Shown here piece by piece: positions 20,740 to 32,806 of a DNA stretch of 64,000 nucleotides; the first letter of the stretch is position 1; every line of letters starts with the position of its first letter. Origin of the DNA: Castor canadensis (taxonomy: Eukaryota; Chordata; Mammalia; Rodentia; Castoridae); assembly GCF_047511655.1 (NCBI RefSeq), contig NC_133397.1, positions 19,865,501 through 19,929,500 on the forward strand, written 5' to 3'. Below the pieces are notes generated by a model. It made no database searches, had not been told where the DNA came from, and saw only the letters and a list, made by a program, of their open reading frames with translations. Position numbers and translations under genes: made by a program.

Positions 20740-22364
20740 ACTAGACTAGCAGCACATCCAGAGGCAAAGGCTTTCACTGGTTTCCACTAGAAGGACGGCA
20801 CCCGGTGGACCAGACACTGTGTTCCTCCTGAGCAGCTGTCTCTCCTGAAGGCCATCCTGCAGAAAGTCTTGGTGACTTTGCACCAACTCTCTGGTGACAG
20901 AGAGTGGGAAGATGGCCTTACAGGCGGGGGTCCCTGAGCTGTCATAGCCTGCTATTATACCCATCCATCCCCAGCTCAGATGGTCACCTGTAGAACTGAC
21001 CAGAAACCTGAGGGGAAGAGCACATTCTGTTCTGGGGAGAGATGGTGTTGACAGTCCCCAGCTCAACAACTTCTTTCCTGGTTTGGAGCCTCAGGGATGG
21101 GTGATATGTTCTGTGATGGTGGTGTTGATTCCTTTAGTCTGGAACTGAGGAATAGAACCCAGCTCAGCTAGGCAGAGCCTGATATGTCTGCCCACCCACC
21201 CATGGACACAGGGGACCAGGACAGAGAAAAAGACCTGCTCTTTAAGAGACTAGCCTCCCTGGAGTGATTGGAGGAGCCAGAAGGTCACTGCTGAGCAGAA
21301 GGACTTCCCACGGGTTCTGAGGATCCTCTGGCTGGCTGGCTGGCTGGCTGAGATCATGCTCAGTTCCCCTTCCTCTCTCTCCTTCTCTAGAAATCTCTCT
21401 GCCTATTCAGATCCTGCCTGTCCTTCATAGCTTCCTAGGAGGCAGTCCACCTGCCCTTGGGGACTTCCTGGCACAGGTTCCCAATGTAACTGCTTCACAG
21501 CTTCATGGAAGTCCCCAGCTGACCTGACTGTATGCTCCTGTGGGAAATGGTTGCCTCGCCTTTTGTTTATATTCCTTTGTTGATTTTCCTCTAAGGATCT
21601 AGGCCAATGCTGGGCACATTTTATAGTTTGGACACATGAGGCACAAAGAAGGGGGTGCCATATATAAGACCAGCCAGGCAGAGGCAGAGCTGAAACTGGG
21701 TCTTAACCAGTCCGCACATGGAAAAACATAAGAGAATGCTTGGTGAGGGATTGTCTCCTGAGCATCCAGTGCTGCTTCACGCTGTCTTGGATGGAAAAGT
21801 GCAAACCCCATAGAATTTTCTCTCTGACCGTGTTGGCTATTGTCACATGCAAATAGGGATGATTTCCTAAAACGTGTGACTCGATAAGGGATCCCTTCAC
21901 CAGGGCGTGAAATGACTATGCATCTGAATCTGAGCCAGGAAAGATAAAGGTTACTCCATTTTCCCACATGCTGGCTGGCAAAGAGTCTTTCCAGGATACT
22001 AATCTTGTGTTGCTGAGTCCTTGGGGTCCCTCATGAAAGCCCAGCCTGTGTTTGGCTCCCAGGTGTCCTCTCCTATCCTCTCCCCGCACCCACTAGGTTC
22101 ATGTTACTCTCATATCCCCTCAGCAGACTGCTGTGCACAGCCATGAGCTCCACAGCTTGGCTTGTTTGGGGGAGAGCTTGTGTTGGGTTGGCATTTGGCA
22201 CAGTGCTAGGGTTGGCATAAAAACTGTTCTGTTGATCAGGGCACCATGGGAAAAATACAGCACACTTTTTTGGAGATTGAGAATGAAGTTTCTAAAATGA
22301 CTTTATTGTAAGTTTGGTTACTTGAGAGAATAGTTTATAATTATGAAGGAAACTTGGTTAATTA
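20740..22364. other. Putative intronic DNA, no gene recognised
   Basis: Unique-looking, moderate GC. A short (ctgg)n repeat lies at 21328-21350. Open frames at 20746-21069 and 21599-21967 have no recognised domain and no splice context I can support. Confidence 0.4.
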
Positions 22365-22378
22365 AAAGAAATCAAAGA

Positions 22379-22446
22379 GGGGCCGCAGGGGATGGCTCAA
22401 GTGGTAGAGTTCTGCCCTGAGTTCAAAACCCTATTACTGCCCTCTC
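22379..22446 (+). mobile_element. Internally deleted tRNA-type SINE with perfect target duplication
   Basis: A box 'ggctcaagtggtagag' and B box 'gagttcaaaaccc' are present, but the usual segment between them is shortened and there is no A tail. A perfect 14-bp direct repeat 'aaagaaatcaaaga' flanks it (22365-22378 and 22447-22460). The intact duplication indicates a fairly recent insertion. Confidence 0.9.
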
Positions 22447-22460
22447 AAAGAAATCAAAGA

Positions 22461-25429
22461 CATAATTAACTATATACATTATGTTGTCAGGCATATAAAA
22501 ACAAAAGACAGACACAAAGCTGAAAATATATAATATTAACAATGATCCTCTTCCTACTTTAAAATTTTCCAGTTTTTTGACTAATCACTGTATTTTCATA
22601 TTGGGAAAAATTTACCTAACCCAGGAATAAAACCTAATTATATTAAGGTTAGTTTTGTTGCTTCCCTCCCCCTACCCACAGTGAATAATAGGTGTTTGTG
22701 TGTAAGTCCACATTAATACTAATTAAAACAGGAAAAGGCTGTGGGAGGAATTTTCAACCAACCAGTTTTGAAAAAGGAAAAGCAACAAAAAATTTTCATA
22801 TAATGCCCTGTAAAAATGTCGCTTACAGCGAATCTCAGGCTCCCTTTAAAATTTAATTCAGGATTTGTTCCATCCTGGGGCTCCTGTAAAAGCCAAGATT
22901 GTGGGGCTGTCTTTGAGGTAGCTAAGCAGTCTTCAAACCTTAGCATCTTACCTCTGGAACATGGTGCCAGCATTCTCAAATAACTGTGCCCCCGAGTGGC
23001 CACACATGTATCTGTAAATTACATTCAGCAAAAAGGTTGCAATTAACCAGCTCTTGGACTGCAGTTTGCAATTTAATAATGATGAAAATGATAGTATGCT
23101 AAAAAAAAAAAGAAGTAAGAAAAGGGAGGAATAAGCCCAGAATGTGTGTGTTTGTGTGTGTGTTTCCATTTGCAGGAGTCTGGCCAGAAGAGCTGGGGGT
23201 AGGTGTGAGCAGAGCCCTCCCAATAATTCGGAGACTTTGCATCCTTTCTCAGGAGCATCCTCGATGCCTTTGACGGCCTGCTTCTCTGCAGCAATAGCTC
23301 CATGATAGTCTCCTTGGCAGTCTGCCAGAGGCTGTAAGCGTACAGAGAATTGTGTTTTAATAGAAGGCTTTACCTCTGATACAGATTTAAAATGAGGAAG
23401 AAACTTTCTGTTCCTCAGCCAGAGTGAAATGCATTTTGCTTCTTGTGAAATGCAGGTGATTACAAGCTCATCTTACATAATTTTATTATTTTCAATTGCT
23501 GCCTGTCAATCTTGGGTGATGGGTTCCTGGGAGCAGAAAGGAAACAGATTCTGGGCAGTGAAGGGGAGGGGGAGTCACCTAGTCATTATCAAATCACACA
23601 GAAGTTTAGAAAGGAGAATAATTATCTTTGTGACGATACTGTTGAAGATCATCAGAACTTGCTAAGTTAGACACACAGAAGTGAACTGAAGACTGTTCAA
23701 GGACCTCTTAAAATGTATTTTCACTTTGACAAAGGTTACTGTTGAGATTAGAAGATATCTTTAAATCTAACAAAGGAATTCTGCTGATTAACCACATTTT
23801 CAGAAATCTGTGACACTATAGAAGTGGTCCACTGTCACGCCCACAAGAGGGCATTTTCTCATCAACTATTGTAAAAAAAAAAAAAAAAACAATTTGTTTT
23901 TAAAAGGTAAACTGAGAGGCCAGGGGAAGGAGAGTGTTAATCAGAGGGAGGGGTGGAGAGCTGCTTGCAATTGAGTCATATGTATGTCTGCTTCTACTTA
24001 ACATGTCCTGCCAGCATGCCAGCCAGTGCCACTGGCCAGGAATTCTGTTCTCTGTGTTTACAGACTCTTTTTTGTTTGTTTGTTTTTCAAATGTCTTATT
24101 CCCACAATGTGTTGGGACCAAAGGAATCCCTTACAAGTGTTTCTCTAGGCACAAGATATACCCTAGGTTCACATGTATCTGATCCCATCCATGACTTCAG
24201 CACCAAATTTGATTTTCTAATATTTTAATACTCTGGTCAAAGCTTGTCAGTGCAATGAGCCCTCTGCCATCCTTTCCATATCCAAGTTCCTTCTTTATTT
24301 AACAAATACTTATTGAGTATCTACACCATGTCAACACTGAGTCAAACTAAGCCTGTCCACATGAAATACACATTCTCCCTAGGGAGATTTTACATGAAAA
24401 AGAGAAACTAATACATACCAGAGTGTAATAATGTAGGTAATTATAAATGTTATCAAGAAATGTAATTGGGACAAGGAAAAGAATAGCTATGTTGGATTGA
24501 GTAGTTAGGCATACTTCTCTGATGAGTAACAAATATACTAATTTTGTTTAATTGGCACCAATATTATTTGGATTCCAAAAACAGTAAATCCTTTAAACTC
24601 CTTTCTTTTCTTCAAAAAAAGTTAGTTTTAATGTTTATTATTTTATGGAGCTGGAGATGTGATGAAAACAAGGGTAGTGACATGATTGATAGTTATCAGT
24701 TTGTTAAATAACACTAAAAATGACCCTACACTTTTAGCCCCATAATTTCAAAAAAATAATATGTGTTTATCACCAAAGAGTAGGAAGGATATGATCCTAG
24801 AACATAGAACAGTTAAATAAATTCAGTATTTTGAAAGTTCACTACAGTAGTGTTTTCTTGTTTCCTGTGGACTACAGTGACTTCATCCTGGATTAGTTCT
24901 GGTCAAAGGTCACCATTCAGTTCCATAGGTCCTACTCATGATAGCATCTGTGCTATCCCCAGTCATGAGGACCAGGCCACATACAGTGATAGCCTCTCTG
25001 TAGGCACGAGTTCTGCAAGCGTGACCAGCTCACAGCTATAACACAGGAGACCCAAGAGCTAAAGGAGGTCTGGTTCCCACTCTGGGGGTTCTAGGATCCT
25101 TGATGAGCACTATAGCCCAAGAACCGTGGTGTTGTTAGAGAGCATTGTGAAGCCAAGAGTGAAAGCTTCACTTTGAACTTTTGCTGTGGGGGTTGAACGG
25201 TATGGCACAGGCAAACTAAGGAGCATGCTTTGTGGGAAAGGCACACAAAGAAGAAGAGTATGGGGGTGATAATGGGTGACTTGTTCAACATATTTTGGTA
25301 ATTGAAGCAACATTTGTTGTGTAAAATTTTCAGGCAAGGCAAAGTAATAATCTCTAATAAACCAATAGTCTGGAGGTAACTATTAGTACTGTTTTTAATC
25401 ATATTTTCTTCTAGTTTTACAATGGTTGG
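22461..25429. other. Putative intronic DNA, repeat-poor
   Basis: It includes a repeat-poor segment at 22700-23650 containing a long minus-strand open frame (about 22948-23475, no recognised domain) and a (GT)n patch near 23145-23164. An A tract lies at 23873-23889. The segment 24285-24420 ('taacaaatacttattgagta') resembles an ancient interspersed repeat seen again near 34.9 and 53.1 kb. No gene is recognised. Confidence 0.4.
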
Positions 25430-26700
25430 AACCATATCGCACATGAAATTTTGCATCTTGCTTTTTTACTTTAGTATATGGTAAATATTTTCCCCCGTGA
25501 TCAAAACTTATTCTTAACCATTGCTGAGAAACAGCTGCATGGTATCTCATTGTGCCTGCATGCTATTTATTAGTCAGCCTTTCCCATAAGTTGTATTTTC
25601 CCCCTCTTCTGTAACACTCTGATGTTATTACTCTGTATCATTTTGGTTCACAATTTTGATATCAGGCAGATCTGCCAAGACCTAGCACTGAGGGTAATAT
25701 CAGGCATGTCATGCGACTGGCGGGATAGCTCAAGTCCTAGGGTGCTGGGGTGGCAGGCAGGAGGACTGGAGTTCAAATCCCAACACCACCCGAAAGGAGC
25801 TTTGTTTGCTGGCAGAGTGGCTCAAGTGATAGAGCACCTGCCTAGCAAGCCTGAGGTCCTGAGCTCAAACCCCAGTACTGCAAAAACAAACTGACTGACG
25901 GGCATGTCACATTGTGTACCTGGGCCTCTGTCTGTACATGTCAAATGAAAATAATAGTCCCAAGCTCATGGGATAGCTGTGAGAATTATATGAGATCATG
26001 TTTGGATGTAGTTCTAGAATAGAATCACCAAGGTTTTACCTTTTAAAAATTATATAGCTTTCCAATTATATAAGTAATGTGCTTTATGAAAAACTTTAAC
26101 AAAGACTATCCATAATCTCGTCACTGAGAGATTAAAAACAACTAACATTTTAGAATCTCTTGTCACTTTGAGCAGAATTGAGATCATACTGTATATATCA
26201 TTTTTTTCTCCTGCTTTTTTCCTCTTAACCTTGTATTGATTTTCCCTGGTCATTACTCATTCAGAAACATTATTTTAGGAAACAATATTTCGTTATATTA
26301 ATGTGTCATATTTTATTTAATTTCTTGTTGTTGGATATTTAAATAATTGCTATTTGCTTCTGTGAATAACTGTAACAAAATATTGTTGAACAGATATCTG
26401 TGGACATTTTGGATTATTTCTTTAGGATTATTTCTGGGAGCAGGCTAGTGCCACAGCAGTTGGGGCATATCGAAAACATTTATTTCTGCTGCCACACTTC
26501 CCTCCAAAAGACGGTGCTATTCCACTGTCCCCATAAATAGTATATGAGCATCCATTTTTACTCTACTCTTGCCTTTTACAGTTTTTTTTTAAATTGTAGT
26601 CTGTTGGGTAGGTGAGTAATAGTATCTTGTAGTCTCAGTTTGTACTTCCTTAATTACCAAATGCTAACGCATTTGTTTTTGTGTATATTTTGATATCACT
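25430..26700 (-). mobile_element. Old L1M-type 3' region, interrupted by SINEs
   Basis: Antisense L1 phrases ('gagatcatactgtatatatc', 'gcatggtatctcattgtgcc', 'tattgttgaacagatatctg') occur on both sides of the dimeric SINE at 25712-25900. This suggests one old element, or adjoining old elements, later interrupted. No frame survives. Confidence 0.6.
25712..25900 (+). mobile_element. Dimeric tRNA-type SINE
   Basis: Two tRNA-like units in tandem each carry an A-box-like 'agctcaagt'/'ggctcaagt' and a B-box-like 'gagttcaaatccc'/'gagctcaaacccc'. The second unit is well preserved ('gagcacctgcctagcaagcc'). A 9-bp repeat 'ggcatgtca' flanks the pair (25703-25711 and 25901-25909), so the two units probably inserted together as a dimer. 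Confidence 0.85.
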
Positions 26701-26764
26701 GTCCTTTGCCTTTTCTTTTTTTTTTTTTTTGTACTTTTATATTCTTTTTTTTTTTTAATTTTTA

Positions 26765-26797
<33 letters not shown>

Positions 26798-26832
26798 TAT
26801 TCATATGTGCATACAAGGCTTGGTTCATTTCT

Positions 26833-26888
26833 CCCCCATGCCCCCACCCCCTCCCTTACCACCCACTCCACCCCTTCCTGCTCCCCCG
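26833..26888 (-). repeat. G-rich tract in the L1 3'UTR
   Basis: On the minus strand this is a run of G tracts broken by short spacers ('ccccccaccccctccc'-like on the plus strand). A G-rich 3'UTR tract able to form a quadruplex is a conserved property of mammalian L1s. The same tract is the main content of the truncated copy at 62585-62745. Confidence 0.8.
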
Positions 26889-27268
26889 CCTCAATACCCA
26901 GCAGAAACTATTTTGCCCTTATCTCTAATTTTGTTGTAGAGAGAGTATAAGTAATAATAGGAAGGAACAAGGGGTTTTGCTGGTTGAGATAAGGATAGCT
27001 ATACAGGGCATTGACTCACATTGATTTCCTGTGTGTGGGTGTTACCTTCTAGGTTAATTCCTTTTGATCTAACCTTTTCTCTAGTTCCTGGTCCCCTTTT
27101 CCTATTGGCCTCAGTTGCTTTAAGGTATCTGCTTTAGTTTCTCTGCGTTAAGGGCAACAAATGCTAGCTAGTTTTTTAGGTGTCTTACCTATCCTCACCC
27201 CTCCCTTGTGTGCTCTCGCTTTTATCATGTGCTCATAGTCCAATCCCCTTGTTGTGTTTGCCCTTGAT

Positions 27269-30200
27269 CTAATGTCCACATATGAGGGAGAACATACGAT
27301 TTTTGGTCTTTTGAGCCAGGCTAACCTCACTCAGAATGATGTTCTCCAATTCCATCCATTTACCAGCGAATGATAACATTTCGTTCTTCTTCATGGCTGC
27401 ATAAAATTCCATTGTGTATAGATACCACATTTTCTTAATCCATTCGTCAGTGCTGGGACATCTTGGCTGTTTCCATAACTTGGCTATTGTGAATAGTGCC
27501 GCAATAAACATGGATGTGCAGGTGCCTCTGGAGTAACAGTCTTTTGGGTATATCCCCAAGAGTGGTATTGCTGGATCAAATGGTAGATCGATGTCCATCT
27601 TTTTAAGTAGCCTCCAAATTTTTTTCCAGAGTGGTTGTACTAGTCTACATTCCCACCAACAGTGTAAAAGGGTTCCTTTTTCCCCACATCCTCGCCAACA
27701 CCTGTTGTTGGTGGTGTTGCTGATGATGGCTATTCTAACAGGGGTGAGGTGGAATCTTAGTGTGGTTTTAATTTGCATTTCCTTTATTGCTAGAGATGGT
27801 GAGCATTTTTTCATGTGTTTTCTGGCCATTTGAATTTCTTCTTTTGAGAAAGTTCTGTTTAGTTCACATGCCCATTTCTTTATTGGTTCATTAGTTTTGG
27901 GAGAATTTAGTTTTTTAAGTTCCCTGTATATTCTGGTTATCAGTCCTTTGTCTGATGTATAATTGGCGAATATTTTCTCCCACTCTGTGGGTGTTCTCTT
28001 CAGTTTAGAGACCATTTCTTTTGATGAACAGAAGCTTTTTAGCTTTATGAGGTCCCATTTATCTATGCTATCTCTTAGTTGCTGTGCTGCTGGGGTTTCA
28101 TTGAGAAAGTTCTTACCTATACCTACTAACTCCAGAGTATTTCCTACTCTTTCCTGTATCAACTTAAGAGTTTGGGGTCTGATATTAAGATCCTTGATCC
28201 ATTTTGAGTTAATCTTGGTATAGGGTGATATACATGGATCTAGTTTCAGTTTTTTGCAGACTGCTAACCAGTTTTCCCAACAGTTTTTGTTGAAGAGGCT
28301 GCTATTTCTCCATCGTATATTTTTAGCTCCTTTGTCAAAGACAAGTTGGTTATAGTTGTGTGGCTTCATATCTGGGTCCTCTATTCTGTTCCACTGGTCT
28401 TCATGTCTGTTTTTGTGCCAGTACCATGCTGTTTTTATTGTTATTGCTTTGTAATATAGTTTGAAGTCAGGTATTGTGATGCCTCCTGCATTGTTCTTTT
28501 GACTGAGTATTGCCTTGGCTATTCGTGGCCTCTTGTGTTTCCATATAAATTTAACAGTAGATTTTTCAATCTCTTTAATGAATGTCATTGGAATTTTGAT
28601 GGGAATTGCATTAAACATGTAGATTACTTTTGGGAGTATTGACATTTTTACTATGTTGATTCTACCAATCCATGAGCATGGGAGAACTCTCCACTTTCTA
28701 TAGTCTTCCTCAATCTCTTTCTTCAGAAGTGTATAGTTTTCCTTGTAGAGGTCTTTCACATCTTTTGTTAGGTTTACACCTAGGTATTTGATTTTTTTTG
28801 AGGCTATTGTAAATGGAATTGTTTTCATACATTCTTTTTCCGTTTGCTCATTGTTAGTGTATAGAAATGCTAATGATTTTTCTATGTTGATTTTATATCC
28901 TGCTACCTTGCTGTAGCTATTGGTGGTGTCTAGGAGCTTCTGAGTAGAGTTTTTTGGGTCTTTAAGGAATAGGATCCTGTCATCTGCAAATAGGGATATT
29001 TTGACAGTTTCTTTACCTGTTTGTATTCCTTTTATTCCTTCTTCTTGCCTAATTGCTCTGGCTAGGAATTCCAGTACTATGTTGAATAGGAGTGGAGATA
29101 GTGGGCATCCTTGTCTAGTTCCTGATTTTAGATGGAATGGTTTCAGTTTTTCTCTGTTAAGTATAATGCTGGCTGTAGGTTTGTCATATATAGCTTTTAT
29201 AATGTTGAGGAACTTTCCTTCTATTCCTAGTTTTCTTAGAGCTTTTATCATGAAATGATGTTGGATCTTATCAAAGGCTTTTTCTGCATCTATTGAGATG
29301 ATCAAGTGGTTTTTGCCTTTGCTTCTGTTAATGTGGTTTATTACGTTTATTGATTTTCGTATGTTGAACCACCCCTGCATCCCTGGGATGAAGCCTACTT
29401 GGTCGTGGTGAATAATCTTTTTGATGTGTTGCTGAATTCGGTTTGCCATTATTTTGTTGAGGATTTTTGCGTCAATGTTCATTAAGGAGATTGGCCTATA
29501 GTTCTCCTTTTTGGAGGTGTCTTTGCCTGGTTTTGGGATAAGTGTAATACTGGCTTCATAAAATGTGTTTGGCAGTTTTCCTTCCCTTTCTATTTCATGG
29601 AACAGTTTAAGGAGGGTTGGTATCAGTTCTTCTTTAAAGGTCTGATAGAATTCAGCAGAGAATCCATCAGGTCCTGAACTTTTCTTTTTGGGGAGACTCT
29701 TGATTGCTGCTTCAATTTCATTTTGTGTTATAGGTCTATTCAGGTGATTAATTTCCTCTTGGTTCAGTTTTGGATGATCATATGTATCTAGAAATCTGTC
29801 CATTTCTTTTAGATTTTCAAATTTATTTGAATATAGGTTCTCAAAGTAGTCTCTGATGATTTCCTGGACTTCCATGGTGTTTGTTGTTATCTCCCCTTTT
29901 GCATTCCTAATTCTACTAATTTGGGTTTTTTCTCTCCTCATTTCAGTCAGGTTTGCCAGGGGTCTATCGATCTTGTTTATTTTTTCAAAGAACCAACTTT
30001 TTGTTTCATTAATTCTTTGTATGGTTTTTTGGTTTCTATTTCATTGATTTCAGCTCTTATTTTTATTATTTCTCTTTTTCTATTTGTTTTGGGATTTGCT
30101 TGTTCTTGTTTTTCTAGGAGTTTGAGATGTATCATTAGGTCATTGATTTGGGATCTTTCAATCTTTTTAATATATGCACTCATGGCTTTAAACTTTCCTC

Positions 30201-31084
30201 TCAAGACTGCCTTGGCTGTGTCCCATAGGTTCCAGTAGGTTGTGTTTTCATTTTCATTGACTTCTAGGAACTTTTTAATTTCCTCTTTTATTTCATCGAT
30301 GATCCATTCTTCATTAAGTAATGAGTTATTTAGTTTCCAGCTGTTTGCATGTTTTTTGTCTTTACTTTTGTTGTTGAGTTCTACTTTTACTGCATTGTGG
30401 TCAGATAGTATGCACAGTATTATTTCTATTTTCTTATATTTGCTGAGGCTTGCTTTGTGCCCTAGGATATGATCTATTTTGGAGAAGGTTCCATGGGCTG
30501 CTGAGAAGAATGTATATTGTGTAGAGGTTGGATGAAATGTTCTGTAGACATCTACTAGGTCCACTTGATCTATTGCATATTTTAGATCTTGGATTTCTTT
30601 ATTGATTTTTTGTTTGGATGACCTATCTATTGATGATAATGGGGTGTTAAAGTCTCCCACAACCACTGTGTTGGCGTTTATATATGCTTTTAGGTCTTTC
30701 AGGGTATGTTTGATGAAATTGGGTGCATTGACATTGGGTGCGTACAGATTGATGATTATTATTTCCTTTTGGTCTATTTCCCCTTTTATTAGTATGGAAT
30801 GTCCTTCTTTATCTCGTTTGATCAATGTAGGTTTGAAGTCTACTTTGTCAGAGATAAGTATTGCTACTCCTGCCTGTTTTCAGGGGCCATTGGTGGTAAA
30901 TCTTCTTCCAGCCTTTCATCCTAAGCATATGCTTATTTCTGTCGGTGAGATGAGTCTCCTGTAAGCAACAAATTGTTGGATCTTCCCTTTTAATCCATTT
31001 CATCAAGCAGTGCCTTTTGATGGATGAATTAAGTCCGTTAACATTAAGCGTTAGTACTGATAGGTATGTGGTGATTCCTGCCAT
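27269..31084 (-). pseudogene. L1 ORF2 (endonuclease-reverse transcriptase), frameshifted
   Basis: ORF2p nicks target DNA and reverse-transcribes L1 RNA. Translation from ATG at 31084 gives the start of the endonuclease ('LNVNGLN', 'CLQETHL'), then a frameshift near 30848-30870. The next frame (30825-29977, 282 residues) carries endonuclease motifs GDFN (residues 57-60) and SDHN (141-144). A second frameshift near 29980-30020 leads to an 890-residue open frame (29941-27269) with reverse-transcriptase motifs IDAEKAFDK (217-225), TRQGCPLSP (275-283) and the catalytic FADD (318-321). The C-terminal Cys-rich segment has CWRGC and HCWWEC near residue 760. The end 'FSLICGH' is a normal L1 ORF2 terminus. 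Two frameshifts in about 1,270 codons indicate moderate age; the reverse-transcriptase half is still fully open. Confidence 0.92.
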
Positions 31085-31134
31085 TTAGTTGTCTTAGTTG
31101 TTTGAAGGTTTGATTGTGTGTACCTAACTTGATG

Positions 31135-32246
31135 TTACTCTCTACTGTCTTGCTTTTTCTTTTCCTGTGGTTTGGTGCTGCCTGCCTTTTCATGGTTAAG
31201 TTGGGTGTCACTTTCTATGTGCAGAATCCCTTGTAGAATCTTTTGTAATGGTGGCTTTGTGGTCACATATTGTTTTAGTTTCTGCTTATCATGGAAGACT
31301 TTTATTGCTCCATCTATTTTGAATGATAGCTTTGCTGGGTAGAGTATCCTGGGGTCAAAGTTATTTTCATTCAGCGCCCGGAAGATCTCACCCCACTCTC
31401 TTCTTGCTTTTAATGTTTCTGTTGAGAAGTCTGCTGTGATTTTGATGGGTTTACCTTTGTATGTTACTTGTTTTTTCTCTCTTACAGCCTTCAATATTCT
31501 TTCCTTAGTTTCTGAACTTGTTGTTTTAATGATGATATGTCATGGAGTAGTTCTATTTGTTGAATATATTACGCATTCCCTTCGCTTGCACCTCTTCTTC
31601 TTCGATGCCCATTATTCTCAAGTTTGGTCTTTTGATGGAGTCAGTGAGTTCTTGCATTTTCTTTTCACAGGTCTTGAGTTGTTTAATTAATAGTTCTTCA
31701 GTTTTTCCTTTAATTACCATTTCATCTTCAAGTTCTGAGATTCTGTCTTCTGTTTGTTCTATTCTGCTGGATTGGCCTTCCGTTTTGTTTTGCAGTTCTG
31801 TTTCGTTCTTTTTTCTGAGGTTTTCCATATCCTGGCAGTTTTCCTCTTTAATGTTGTCTATTTTTTTCCTGAGTTCATTTATCTGTTTATTCATTGTGCT
31901 CTCTCTTTCACTTTGGTGTTTATACAGTGCTTCTATGGTTTCCTTTATTTCTTCTTTTGCTTTTTCAAATTCTCTATTTTTGTTGTCTTGTAATTTCTTG
32001 AGTGTCTCCTGTACATTTTGGTTGACCCTATCCAGTATCATCTCTATAAAATTGTCATTGAGTACTTGTAGTATGTCTTCTTTTAAATTATTCTTGTGGG
32101 CTTCATTGGGTCCTTTGGCATAGTTTAATCTTCATTTTGTTGGAGTCTGGATCTGAGTTTCTGTTCTCTTCATTCCCCTCTGGTTCCTGTATTAATTTTT
32201 TGCTGTGGGGAAACTGGTTTCCCTGTTTTTTCTGTCTTCCCGTCAT
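31135..32246 (-). pseudogene. L1 ORF1 (RNA-binding protein), broken
   Basis: ORF1p coats L1 RNA as a trimer. The likely start is the ATG at 32246 (MTGRQKKQGN). A frameshift about 120 bases in (near 32128, an extra A) moves the reading to the frame of 32041-31553, which carries the coiled coil, rich in Glu, Lys and heptad Leu/Ile, and the start of the RRM ('NLRIMGIEEEE'). About 35 codons of the RRM then appear missing compared with other L1s, and a TGA stands where a conserved Arg is usual. The final frame (31494-31135) encodes the C-terminal domain ('REKKQVTYKGKPIKI', 'YPAKLSF'). The protein cannot be made intact. Confidence 0.88.
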
Positions 32247-32756
32247 TGTCGTTGGTATTGTTACTGTCCCTGTACTGTGTGCAATTAAGTATTTTCTAGC
32301 TTTTAATAATAACAATGGTAATATTTAGAATGGAAGTGTGAGCTGAGATGGAAAGCAAGAAGTTAAAGAAAAGGGGAAAACAAATATACAGACAAGAGGG
32401 AGAAAGCAGAACAAGGTATCAGACAAGAGAGTTTCAAAGGTATAAACAGGGAGTGTTAGTGTACTAATCGACAGTAAGCTGAACAGACATTAGAGAGACA
32501 GAGAGGATTGAAAATCAAAGATGAAAACAATAAAAAGTAAATGAAAGAAATATCTATATATAAAAATGAATTAAAATAAAATGGAAAATAGAAAATTTAA
32601 AAAAAAAACAAAAAACAAAAAACTTCCAAGTTTATATGCAATGCAGTTTCAGTCTTAATAATTTGGGTGTCCGTCTCAATCTCCAGTCCTGGAGTTGGTG
32701 CCTCAGATGTTGTTCTGTAGTTGTCTCATCAAAGGGGATGCATAAAGTAGAACAAA

Positions 32757-32760
<4 letters not shown>

Positions 32761-32802
<42 letters not shown>
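32761..32802. repeat. (CA)21 microsatellite inside the L1 5'UTR
   Basis: A pure 42-base CA array lies between the two similar segments of the L1 5'UTR. Its purity suggests ongoing length variation. Confidence 0.95.

Positions 32803-32806
<4 letters not shown>

Noticed and set aside
25712..25900. Functional tRNA genes
   Set aside because: A and B boxes are present, but acceptor-stem and anticodon-arm pairing are not convincing and the units are SINE copies with duplications.
26700..26770. Target-site duplication for the full-length L1
   Set aside because: Sequence to the right of 33881 ('tctatactaagc') has no convincing match next to the T-rich tail on the left.
27591..32123. Plus-strand hydrophobic frames (for example 31557-32123)
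   Set aside because: They are the reverse complement of L1 ORF1/ORF2. Lys/Glu-rich sense codons give Phe/Ser/Leu-rich antisense frames.
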